Assembly: GCF_900182635.1 (NCBI RefSeq)
Contig: NZ_FXTD01000003.1
Span: 248,001 to 312,000, forward strand
Reading direction: 5' to 3'
DNA: 64,000 nucleotides
Source: Halorubrum cibi
GTDB lineage: Archaea; Halobacteriota; Halobacteria; Halobacteriales; Haloferacaceae
The notes under the pieces were generated by a model that was not told where the DNA came from, made no database searches, and was given only the letters and a program-made list of their open reading frames with translations. Position 1 is the first letter of the stretch; the number at the start of each line of letters is the position of its first letter. Positions 8,962 through 16,326 of this stretch are shown here, in pieces. The position numbers were made by a program, and so were the translations under genes.

Positions 8962-9225
8962 TCACACGCAGTTATCGAGCGAATCCGACCTCGCCGTGCG
9001 CAGCGGATCGACGTAGACGGTGGAATCGGAGCGGACGAGGACGCGCATGCCGGCGTACGAGAACGTCACCGTCACGTCGTGCGATCGGTCGTTCGTCACC
9101 ATCGAAGCCAATCCGTCGGTATCGATCGCGTCGAAAAGCGGTGGTAACGCGTCCACCGGCTCGTCTAACGCGTCCGAGACGGTTTCACTCACGGTTACGC
9201 AGATGTCCTTGTCAACTCTCCCCAT
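8962..9225 (-). CDS. HalOD1 domain protein
   Basis: About 87 residues from the internal ATG at 9225; an upstream ATG at 9267 would add 14 unlikely residues. The domain is complete: VTVSETVSDALDEPVDALPP, LFDAIDTDGLASMVTN, then strands VTVTFSYAGMRVLVRSDSTV. It is a paralogue of the gene at 8438 in the same orientation, separated by about 200 bp with no gene. It ends with a short tail containing a single Cys. Confidence 0.82.
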   Translation of the reverse strand: MGRVDKDICVTVSETVSDALDEPVDALPPLFDAIDTDGLASMVTNDRSHDVTVTFSYAGMRVLVRSDSTVYVDPLRTARSDSLDNCV

Positions 9226-9337
9226 ACACGTCGAATGTGGGCCGAACCAGTTAATAATAAAGTCCATATCCGAACCTCAGCCGAGCTTACTCGCTCCGCG
9301 TCGGCCGTATGTCGCCCCTTACGGCCGAATACTGCCC

Positions 9338-9889
9338 TTAACGCTCGTACTGGGTCAGCTCGATCGGGATCTCCTCTTCGCGGTTTTGGATCTGCCAGTA
9401 CTGACCGACGACCGAGCCCGCGACCGCGACGAGGACGCAAGCGACCAGTACCGAGGTCGGGACGACGTCGAAGACGGGAACGTTCAGTGCCGACGAGATC
9501 AGGACGGTCGTTGCCGCGATCGCGAGGAGGAGGTAGTGGAACCTCCAGGGGTACGTCTGCCGATCGCTCGTCGTGAGATACGCGTCGATGTCGTCGGCTC
9601 GTTCGGTGAGTCGGACGGTCCCGCTTTCCTTGTCGTACTCGATGGTATCCATCTCCGCCATCTTCGGGAGGTGGGTTTGATACAGGGAGACGTAGACGCG
9701 CTTTCGCTGTTGGCTGGTCAACTCGTCGACCGGAACGTCGTTTTCCACCGACGCGATCCGTGCGGCGAGCTGCTGTATCCCGATCGACTCGCCGCTCCTC
9801 CGGAGGTAATACAACACCATTCGACGTCGGTGGTTGCTCAGGAGTTCGAAGACGCTGTCGGGCGTCAGCGATCCGGTCTCGGAACGCAT
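9338..9889 (-). CDS. DUF7344-type winged-helix protein with C-terminal membrane helices
   Basis: About 183 residues. Residues 1-95 are a haloarchaeal winged helix: LTPDSVFELLSNHRRRMVLYYLRRSGES, then LTSQQRKRVYVSLYQTHLPKMAEMDTIEYDK, the DUF7344 signature. After a linker (ERADDIDAYL) come two hydrophobic segments, so the DNA-binding domain is tethered to the membrane. The start at 9889 is preferred over 9943, whose extra 18 residues look like upstream sequence. Likely a membrane-bound transcription regulator; targets unknown. The next upstream gene on the same strand is a paralogue. Confidence 0.82.
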   Translation of the reverse strand: MRSETGSLTPDSVFELLSNHRRRMVLYYLRRSGESIGIQQLAARIASVENDVPVDELTSQQRKRVYVSLYQTHLPKMAEMDTIEYDKESGTVRLTERADDIDAYLTTSDRQTYPWRFHYLLLAIAATTVLISSALNVPVFDVVPTSVLVACVLVAVAGSVVGQYWQIQNREEEIPIELTQYER

Positions 9890-10066
9890 CGTTAAGAGGA
9901 CCAGTCCCGCGTGTCGGTTCCATCTACTTGCATACACCGTCATTCCGTAAGCGGAGGATAGTTATGAACCGGATTATCCGGGCGTAGGACGGACCTACCG
10001 GACGTCTCTCAGACGTCTCTCGGACGTGTTTCGGCGGGATCCCGTTTCCGAGTATCGAATCGACCG

Positions 10067-10675
10067 TTATTTCACAAATCGAATCGCCGAGACGCCAACG
10101 AGCGTTCCGACCAGAAGGGCGACACCCACCTGTACCGTCGCGCTCGATACTACCACTCCGATGAGAACGGGCACGGCGAGTAGGAGGACGATGCCGAGCG
10201 ACAGCATCGAGTGATACCGCGTCCATTCGGATTCGTCGGAGTCGCGATCCTCGCACACGTATCGCTGGAAGAGTGACGTGTGCTCCCCGGTCTCGATCCG
10301 TCCGCGCGGTTTGTTGTACGAGATCGCACCGTAGTCGTCCATCTTCGGCAGGTGACACTGGTACAACCCGACGTACACGCGTTTGCGTTCCTGTGAGGTG
10401 ATCTGTTTGACGTCCTTTTCCGTCTCACGCGCGGCGATCTCCTCGGCGATCTCGGACAACGTCACCTCGCCGTCGACCTCGATCAGGTACCGTAACACGC
10501 GCCGCCGCCGCTCGTTTTTCAGTATCTCGAACAACTGGTCGAACCCGATCGACGCCTCCTCGATATCCGTCCGGTCGGCACCCGCGGCGGTGTCCGCGTC
10601 GACGAGCCCCGTCCGGGTCGTCTCCGGACGAATCTCGTTCGGGTCGTGGGCGTCGCCGTCCGGTTTGGCGATCAC
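10067..10675 (-). CDS. DUF7344-type winged-helix protein with C-terminal membrane helices
   Basis: 202 residues, GTG start. A 40-residue acidic N-terminus precedes the winged helix (FDQLFEILKNERRRRVLRYL, then ITSQERKRVYVGLYQCHLPKMDDYGAISYNK). Two adjacent C-terminal membrane helices follow (LSLGIVLLLAVPVLIGVVV and VQVGVALLVGTLVGVSAIRF). Same architecture as the neighbour at 9338 and the distant paralogue at 43404. A membrane-tethered regulator is inferred. It may sense envelope state, since the surface-glycan region begins just beyond it, but no target is proven. Confidence 0.82.
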   Translation of the reverse strand: MIAKPDGDAHDPNEIRPETTRTGLVDADTAAGADRTDIEEASIGFDQLFEILKNERRRRVLRYLIEVDGEVTLSEIAEEIAARETEKDVKQITSQERKRVYVGLYQCHLPKMDDYGAISYNKPRGRIETGEHTSLFQRYVCEDRDSDESEWTRYHSMLSLGIVLLLAVPVLIGVVVSSATVQVGVALLVGTLVGVSAIRFVK

Positions 10676-10985
10676 GGTCCATCACCCTTCCGAACGGCCA
10701 TCGAACCGTCTCTCCCGTTCGTTTTTTCACTCATATGCTATGTACGCCTCGCTTTTCGGATTTCACGTTCTTGCCCGCGAGATGCTTCGATACCAATTAA
10801 CATCACCCGGATTATATGAATAGGTGATATCTTCATCCGGTTGGTTTGTTTTGAATAATCGAGTGAAAAGACACACTGTCCGCCGTCACGTCAACGGACA
10901 CGTACCCTCGGTCGGGCCTCAAAGCCTGTCCGTACCGTCAAGGAGATGCGGCGCGGGGAGCCGAGTCGTCGCGACGGACGACGAC
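10676..10985. other. Intergenic region
   Basis: About 310 bp between two minus-strand genes. The part at about 10790-10870 is AT-rich and would hold the promoter of the DUF7344 gene. No ORF of convincing composition, no repeat or strong hairpin seen. Confidence 0.4.
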
Positions 10986-11918
10986 TCAGTCCGTCACCGA
11001 GCCGTACGTCCTCCGGATCCGACGGACGCCGTCTCGAGCGGGCCGTCCGCCGAACGAGAGCGCGAGGTAGAGCCACGTCCGTCGTCGGCGGGGGTCGTAC
11101 CGGAGCGAACGAAGCAGGTGCCGGCGTGCCTCGGCGTATCGATCGGTCTCGAGACCGACCGCGCCCAGCTTCAGCGACAGCGACGCGACGAGCGCCCGCT
11201 CGCAGGACGGCCCGTACTCCGCGGCCAGCTCCCGGTGCGTCTCGAGAAACCGAGGATACGCGACGTCGCGTGCCGCCTCGTAGTCGTCGGTGAGCTGGTC
11301 GTACTCCCCGAACCCGCGCCGGACCAGCGCCTCGGGAACCGGTCTGAACGTCCCGTGACGAGAGAGGCGAACGTACCACTCGCGGTCCTCCCAGAGTGGG
11401 AGGCCCTCGTCGAATTCCCCCGCCTCGTCGATCACCGCTCGTCTGACCATGACGGTCGACGTCGGGGCACACGCGGCCCCCCGGAGGAGGTCCTCCGTGA
11501 TCCACCCGGATAGCGACGGAGTCCGCCCGCCGACCCGCTCGCCGTCACGCACGGCGAACTGACCGGTGTACACGGTTCCGACCTCGGGCGTGAACGTCTC
11601 GATCTGTCGCTCGACCTTCTCGGGAAGCCACCTGTCGTCGTCGTCGAGGAACGCCACGTACTCCCCGGTGGCCGCGCGGATCCCGAGGTTCCGGGCGGCG
11701 CCCGGTCCCTCGCCGTCGTCGCGGCGGTAGGTGACCGGCAAGTCGCCGGAACGGCGGGACACTAGCGGCTCGACGGGTTCCTCGGACCCGTCGACGACGA
11801 CGAGTTCGAGGTTCGGGTACGTCTGTTCGCGGAGGCTGACGAGCGCACCCGCGAGCTTCGTCGGCCGGTCGCGGGTTATCAGCACCGCACTGACCAACGG
11901 TCGGTCTGGCGTCCCCAT
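10986..11918 (-). CDS. Glycosyltransferase family 2
   Basis: 310 residues, GT-A fold. The N-terminal nucleotide-binding strand VSAVLITRDRPTKLAGALVS and the D-x-D region YVAFLDDDDRWLPEKVERQI are clear, followed by the acceptor-side segment EFDEGLPLWEDREWYVRLSR. No signal peptide. The C-terminal 70 residues contain an R-rich helical tail with weak hydrophobic character. It would move a sugar from a nucleotide donor to a growing glycan on the cytoplasmic face of the membrane. It opens the surface-glycan region and diverges from the flippase gene. A TAACAA-class promoter ends 27 nt before its start. Confidence 0.9.
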   Translation of the reverse strand: MGTPDRPLVSAVLITRDRPTKLAGALVSLREQTYPNLELVVVDGSEEPVEPLVSRRSGDLPVTYRRDDGEGPGAARNLGIRAATGEYVAFLDDDDRWLPEKVERQIETFTPEVGTVYTGQFAVRDGERVGGRTPSLSGWITEDLLRGAACAPTSTVMVRRAVIDEAGEFDEGLPLWEDREWYVRLSRHGTFRPVPEALVRRGFGEYDQLTDDYEAARDVAYPRFLETHRELAAEYGPSCERALVASLSLKLGAVGLETDRYAEARRHLLRSLRYDPRRRRTWLYLALSFGGRPARDGVRRIRRTYGSVTD

Positions 11919-11945
11919 GGCTCGGACGTGCCCCCGGGAGGCGTA

Positions 11946-11963
11946 TTGTTAGGACGTTCGTTA
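11946..11963 (-). promoter_or_regulatory. TAACAA-class promoter of the GT2 gene at 10986
   Basis: Minus-strand box TAACGAACGTCCTAACAA, preceded by G at 11964 (giving GTAAC one base out of register). It ends 27 nt before the ATG at 11918, fitting a leaderless start. Confidence 0.6.
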
Positions 11964-12046
11964 CGTCGGCTCACGCCCTCCGACTCGGGCCGTGGCTGCG
12001 CACGCGACCGCGACGCCATAAGGGGCGGCACCGCCGCGCTGGGTCG

Positions 12047-12064
12047 GTAACGCGTTCATAACAA
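12047..12064 (+). promoter_or_regulatory. TAACAA-class promoter of the flippase gene
   Basis: GTAACGCGTTCATAACAA. Transcription would begin near 12091, leaving about 19 nt of leader before the flippase ATG at 12110. This is one of the few copies without a start codon at the 26-nt position. Confidence 0.6.
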
Positions 12065-12109
12065 TGCCCGCGACGCGGGTTTCCGGCGACATACCCGACT
12101 CACCGTATC

Positions 12110-13615
12110 ATGTCACCTCTCTCCGCACTCAGACGCGTGTTGACCCGCCTCACTCCGGGCGGTGACCTCACCGAGCAGACGGTGAAAAGCGGTATCTGGG
12201 CCACGATCACGAACGTCCTCGATCGGGCCCTACAGCTGCTGATGGTCGCGATCCTCGCTCGAATGCTCTCCCCGGCCGACTTCGGGCTCCTCGGTATCGC
12301 GCTGCTGACGCTGACGGCGTTCAAGCGGTTCTCGAACGTCGGGTTCGATCAGGCGCTCATCCAGAAGGCGTCGGGGAACGTCGACAGCTACCTCAACACC
12401 TACTGGAGCATCGAGATCCTTCGCGGGATCGTACTCGCCGGGATCCTCCTGTTCATCGCGCCCCTCGTCGCGGCTTTCTTCAGCGAACCGCGGGCCACCC
12501 CGATCCTCCGTGTCATCGCGCTCACGCCGTTGCTCCTCGGGCTACGCAACCCCGGTATCGTGTACTTCAGGAAGAACCTCGAGTTCCACAAGCAGTTCGT
12601 CTACACGATGAGCGGGTCGGTGACGAACTTCGTCGTCGCGCTCGCGTTCGCGCTCACGACCGGGAGCGTCTGGGCGCTCGTGTTCGGATACGTCGCCTCC
12701 GATGCCGCCCGTCTGCTGGCTTCCTACGCCATCCACGGCTACCGCCCGTGGCCGGAACTCGATCTCGAGGTCGTCCGTGATCTCTTCGGGTTCGGCAAGT
12801 GGATCACCGGTTCGGAGATCGTCTACTTCCTCATCAATCAGGGTGACGACGCGGTCATCGGGTGGGTGTTGTCGGCCACGTCGCTCGGACTGTATCAGGT
12901 CGCGTACCAGTTCGCCAAGGCCCCGGCCACGGAGATCTCCCAGATCATCTCGAGCGTCGCCTTCCCGGCGTACTCCCAGCTTCAGGACGACATCCCCGCC
13001 CTCCGGTCGGCGTTCTACCGGACGCTTCAGGTGACGATGGTGATCGCCTTTCCCGCCGCGGTCGGCATCGCGACCGTCGCCCCGACCTTCGTGGAGGCCG
13101 TCCTCGGGACCGAGTGGACGCCGATGGTGCCGGTGATGCAACTGGTCGCGGTGTACGGCCTCCTCATCGCGCTGGGGTCGGCGTACTCCCCGGTGTGGAA
13201 GGCCCTCGACCGCCCCGACTACATGGTGAAGTTGGGGGCGCTCAGACTCGTGTTGACGGCGATCATCGTCATACCCGTCACCCGGGAGTTCGGGATCGCG
13301 GGCACGGCGGCGGCGGTCCTCGGCGTCTACATCTTCCCGGTGATGCCGATCGACGTGTACCTCGTGATCGAGTCGGTCGAGACGAGCCTCGGGCGCCTGC
13401 TCCGGGAGATGTCCTATCCGGCCGCCGCGAGCCTCCTCATGGGCGGCGTCGTTCTGTGGCTCCAGGCGACGCTGACACTGGAGTGGGCGATCCTCGAACT
13501 GATCGTCCTCGTCACGGCCGGCGCCGCGGTGTACGCGGTCGCGGTCGCGGTGCTCGAGACGCAACTCCGCTGGGGACTGCGGAAGACGTTCCGGAACTTC
13601 GCCGGGGCGATCTGA
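12110..13615 (+). CDS. Lipopolysaccharide/oligosaccharide flippase (MATE-like Wzx, polysaccharide biosynthesis family)
   Basis: 501 residues with about fourteen membrane helices. The opening EQTVKSGIWATITNVLDRAL and MLSPADFGLLGIALLTLTAF are typical of polysaccharide-export flippases of the Polysacc_synt family (WzxC/AglR-like). It would carry lipid-linked oligosaccharides across the cytoplasmic membrane. It is the only flippase in the window and divergent from the GT2 gene at 10986. No frameshift or truncation is visible; length is normal for the family. Confidence 0.9.
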   Translation: MSPLSALRRVLTRLTPGGDLTEQTVKSGIWATITNVLDRALQLLMVAILARMLSPADFGLLGIALLTLTAFKRFSNVGFDQALIQKASGNVDSYLNTYWSIEILRGIVLAGILLFIAPLVAAFFSEPRATPILRVIALTPLLLGLRNPGIVYFRKNLEFHKQFVYTMSGSVTNFVVALAFALTTGSVWALVFGYVASDAARLLASYAIHGYRPWPELDLEVVRDLFGFGKWITGSEIVYFLINQGDDAVIGWVLSATSLGLYQVAYQFAKAPATEISQIISSVAFPAYSQLQDDIPALRSAFYRTLQVTMVIAFPAAVGIATVAPTFVEAVLGTEWTPMVPVMQLVAVYGLLIALGSAYSPVWKALDRPDYMVKLGALRLVLTAIIVIPVTREFGIAGTAAAVLGVYIFPVMPIDVYLVIESVETSLGRLLREMSYPAAASLLMGGVVLWLQATLTLEWAILELIVLVTAGAAVYAVAVAVLETQLRWGLRKTFRNFAGAI

Positions 13616-13629
13616 CAGACGGCGGGTGC

Positions 13630-13647
13630 GTAGGCGATCGATAACAA
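13630..13647 (+). promoter_or_regulatory. TAACAA-class promoter of the FG-GAP gene
   Basis: GTAGGCGATCGATAACAA, a full consensus copy ending exactly 26 nt before the ATG at 13674. It lies only 14 bp past the flippase stop, so the FG-GAP/lyase unit has its own promoter. It nearly matches the copy at 47719 (ATAGGCGATCAATAACAA). Confidence 0.7.
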
Positions 13648-13673
13648 TATCCACCGATCTCCAGGGAGGATCC

Positions 13674-14861
13674 ATGCAGACGCAGCGCTCTCGATTCCGC
13701 CACGACGTGATCGACTCGGCACCACCGACGACCAAACTGGGCATCTGTCTGACGACCGATCTCACCGGAAACGGCCTCCCTGACGTCGTCGTCGGAGGGA
13801 CCGGCCCGGAGACGAAACTGTTCGTGGGCGGGGGTCGGACGCGGCTCCCGAGCGTGGAAGGGATCAAGCAGGCGACCGGACTCGCCGGCCCGACGCTGTT
13901 CTGGTATGAGAACCCCGGCTGGGAGCGACACGCCATCTCCGACGTCCCCCAACTCGGCGTCGGGTGCGCGCTCGGCGACGTCGACGGCGACGGCCGCGTC
14001 GACGTCCTCGCCGGACAGGGGATCCACTACAACGCGGTCTACTGGTTCGAACAGCCGCCAGACCCCCGCTCGAGTTGGACGCGCCGCCTGGTCACGGACC
14101 GCTTCGAGAAGTACCACGACCTCGCCTTCGGGGACGTCGACGACGACGGCGACCCCGAGGTGGTCGGACTCTCTCAACGCTCCGGTGTGGTGTTCTACTA
14201 CGACGTCCCGGCGGACCCGACCGTCGAACCGTGGCCCGAAGAGAACTGTCACGTCGTGGACGGAGATAGCGACGCCGAGGGCGTGTGGATCGGCGACGTC
14301 GACGGGGACGGACGGACGGAACTCGTCGTCGGAACGGACGTGTACAGTCGGACCGAGGGCACTCACGAGTGGGAGGCCGAGCCGGTAGTCACCGGTTGGG
14401 ACGACGTCCGCGTCGCGGTCGGCGACCTCGACGACGACGGAGAGTACGAGATCGTGTTGGCGGAAGGGGACTCGCCCACCTACGGCACCCATCCCGGACG
14501 CGTCGCGTGGTTCGATCGAAGGGACGACGGCTGGGAGGGGACGATTCTCGCGGACGACCTGTTCTGTCCGCACAGCCTCCAGGTAGCCGATTTCGACGGG
14601 AATGGACGACTCGACGTCTACGTGGCGGAGATGGGTCTCGGCGAGAACGACCTCCCACGGCACTACCTGTTCAGAAACGGGGGCGGGGGTCGGTTCGAGG
14701 AGGTCGTCGTCGCGGAGGGGATCGAGACCCACGAGGCGAAGGCGGTGGACGTCACAGGGACGGGAACCCTCGACGTCGTCGGCAAGTCCTACACCCCAGA
14801 TCACCACGTCGACGTCTGGTACAACGAGTCCGAGGCCGGAGGACGCGACGCGGAACGATGA
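13674..14861 (+). CDS. FG-GAP/VCBS-repeat beta-propeller protein
   Basis: 395 residues with at least five calcium-binding-type loops of the FG-GAP kind: GDVDGDGRVDV, GDVDDDGDPEV, GDVDGDGRTEL, GDLDDDGEYEI and ADFDGNGRLDV. This fits a six- or seven-bladed propeller. The start at 13674 has GGAGGAT just upstream and sits 26 nt after the promoter box. Unusually, the N-terminus (MQTQRSRFRHDVIDSAPP) has no signal peptide or Tat motif, although such propellers usually act outside the cell. Its stop overlaps the first of three mini-ORFs leading to the lyase-like gene. A glycan-related role is inferred from context only. Confidence 0.85.
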   Translation: MQTQRSRFRHDVIDSAPPTTKLGICLTTDLTGNGLPDVVVGGTGPETKLFVGGGRTRLPSVEGIKQATGLAGPTLFWYENPGWERHAISDVPQLGVGCALGDVDGDGRVDVLAGQGIHYNAVYWFEQPPDPRSSWTRRLVTDRFEKYHDLAFGDVDDDGDPEVVGLSQRSGVVFYYDVPADPTVEPWPEENCHVVDGDSDAEGVWIGDVDGDGRTELVVGTDVYSRTEGTHEWEAEPVVTGWDDVRVAVGDLDDDGEYEIVLAEGDSPTYGTHPGRVAWFDRRDDGWEGTILADDLFCPHSLQVADFDGNGRLDVYVAEMGLGENDLPRHYLFRNGGGGRFEEVVVAEGIETHEAKAVDVTGTGTLDVVGKSYTPDHHVDVWYNESEAGGRDAER

Positions 14862-14902
14862 GCGGGACGGAGAAACGACGAACGAGGTGCGGGAAACCAT
14901 GA
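14858..14902 (+). CDS. Mini-ORF 1 of an ATGA relay (14 residues)
   Basis: Its ATG overlaps the stop of the FG-GAP gene (ATGA), and its own stop overlaps the ATG of the next mini-ORF. The product MSGTEKRRTRCGKP is basic. Probably a translational bridge, not a functional peptide. Confidence 0.5.
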   Translation: MSGTEKRRTRCGKP

Positions 14903-14922
14903 GCGGGACGGAGAAACGATGA
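14899..14922 (+). CDS. Mini-ORF 2 of an ATGA relay (7 residues)
   Basis: MSGTEKR, linked by ATGA on both sides. Its first 20 bases repeat those of mini-ORF 1 exactly, so it arose by a short tandem duplication that included the start codon. Confidence 0.45.
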   Translation: MSGTEKR

Positions 14923-14957
14923 ACAGGAGGGCGAAACGGTCGGAGGGTAACGGATGA
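14919..14957 (+). CDS. Mini-ORF 3 of an ATGA relay (12 residues)
   Basis: MNRRAKRSEGNG. Its stop overlaps the ATG of the lyase-like gene at 14954. Together the three mini-ORFs leave no untranslated gap between the FG-GAP and lyase-like genes. Confidence 0.5.
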   Translation: MNRRAKRSEGNG

Positions 14958-16222
14958 CCCGGCGAGGCCCCGATGATGACCCGATACGTCGCCGGGACGT
15001 CCTCCGCGGCGTCGCGGCGCTGGGGACCGCCGCGGGCGTCGCCGGCTGCGGATCGGACGCGAGCGGAGCGGCCGAATCGCCGCCGACCGCGGACGGAGCC
15101 GCGGCTCCGCCGCGGGACCTGACGGTCTCGATGCCGAGGGTGTACGCGGGCTTTCTCGACGGCGAGGAGGTCGCGGCGATCCGCCGGCAGGTGGCGGCCG
15201 AGAACGACCCCTGGTCGACGGGGTACTCGGTCCAGCTACGGGACGCGGAGCGGGCGATGCGGACGACGCCGGTGAGCGTCGTCGACGACGGATCGCCAGA
15301 CGGCGTCGACGAGCACCGGTTCGCCACCGGCGAGGACCGCCCCGATTACCACGCCGCTATCGACATGGGCACCTGGGTTCGCGACCTCGGGATCGGGTAC
15401 GTCTTCACCGGTCGCGAGCGGTACGCCAGACGGGCGATCGAGCTGCTCGATCACTGGTTTCTCGACCCCGAGACGCGGATGTACCCCTCCGGTCGGAACT
15501 TCGGCGAGACCTACTTCTCGATCGAGCTTCACATCACCGTCCCGACGCTCCTGTACGGGGCGGCGCTCGTCCGGCGCTCCTATCACTGGTCGACCGTCGG
15601 GGCGGACCGGGGAGAGCTCCGCGCGTGGGTCCGGGCGTACCTGGCCGACCTCGAGGACGGCCGGGGACGACAGCAGTACGTCGGGGTCGTTCGGAACAAC
15701 ATCTACGCCTGGTGGATCCTCGCCCGGGCGGCCGCCGCGGCGTACCTCGGCGACCGCGACGCGTTGGCGCGGGCGTTCGACGACTGGCGCGAGAACGCCT
15801 TCGATCAGCTCGAGTCGAACGGGCTGTTGAAACACGAACGGCAGCGAGTTGACGGGTTACATTACTCCGTGTACGGGCTGAAGTCGCTGGCACTCACTGC
15901 GGAGATCGCCCGGCACTACGGGGTCGACCTCTACGGCTACCGCCTTCCCGGCGACGACACCAGCGCGCTCCTGCGGGCCTTCGAAGGCCTCCGTCCCTAC
16001 ATCCTCGATCCGGAAACCTGGGAGTGGGGAACCGGCGAGGACGGCTACACCGACGAGGACGAACAGGCCATCGGCTCGGTGTACGAGCTCGCGTACTCGC
16101 AGTGGAACCGCCCCGAGTTTCGCGCCGTCGTCGAGTCGATCGGTCGGCCGCTGTACGACCGTCGGATCCTCGGATGGACGACGCTGACCCACGCCAACCG
16201 CTTCGAGCTCGATATCGACTGA
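14954..16222 (+). CDS. Tat-exported lipoprotein, alginate-lyase-like (alpha/alpha toroid)
   Basis: 422 residues. A twin-arginine signal with lipobox (RRRDVLRGVAALGTAAGVAG, then Cys at about 33) predicts an exported lipid-anchored protein. The body matches the alginate-lyase family: PRVYAGFLDGEEVAAIRRQV, DMGTWVRDLGIGYVFTGRER, NFGETYFSIELHITVPTLLY, RNNIYAWWILARAAAAAYLG and a Tyr-rich HYSVYGLKSLALTAEIARHY near residue 305, where family enzymes place catalytic Tyr/His/Arg. It would cleave a uronate-containing polymer by beta-elimination or bind it. That fits a cluster predicted to make ManNAc-uronate. It is linked by mini-ORFs to the FG-GAP gene. Confidence 0.8.
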   Translation: MTRRGPDDDPIRRRDVLRGVAALGTAAGVAGCGSDASGAAESPPTADGAAAPPRDLTVSMPRVYAGFLDGEEVAAIRRQVAAENDPWSTGYSVQLRDAERAMRTTPVSVVDDGSPDGVDEHRFATGEDRPDYHAAIDMGTWVRDLGIGYVFTGRERYARRAIELLDHWFLDPETRMYPSGRNFGETYFSIELHITVPTLLYGAALVRRSYHWSTVGADRGELRAWVRAYLADLEDGRGRQQYVGVVRNNIYAWWILARAAAAAYLGDRDALARAFDDWRENAFDQLESNGLLKHERQRVDGLHYSVYGLKSLALTAEIARHYGVDLYGYRLPGDDTSALLRAFEGLRPYILDPETWEWGTGEDGYTDEDEQAIGSVYELAYSQWNRPEFRAVVESIGRPLYDRRILGWTTLTHANRFELDID

Positions 16223-16240
16223 TATCGACGGCTTACCCCG

Positions 16241-16258
16241 TTACGGCGAGCATAACAA
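16241..16258 (+). promoter_or_regulatory. TAACAA-class promoter of the 13-codon leader and phosphodiesterase-like gene
   Basis: TTACGGCGAGCATAACAA, with G just before it. It ends exactly 26 nt before the leader ATG at 16285. Confidence 0.6.
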
Positions 16259-16284
16259 ACCGGATCCTCCTCCAACCGGAGGCA

Positions 16285-16326
16285 ATGGTCCGGATCGAGT
16301 CACGTCGACGGGGGAGATCCCGATGA
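16285..16326 (+). CDS. Leader ORF of 13 residues coupled to the phosphatase-family gene
   Basis: MVRIESRRRGRSR. The ATG lies exactly where a leaderless transcript from the upstream box would begin. The TGA overlaps the ATG of the next gene. An SD-like GGGGAGA inside the leader would help re-initiation. Arg-rich, no homology expected; probably a coupling or regulatory leader. Confidence 0.5.
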   Translation: MVRIESRRRGRSR

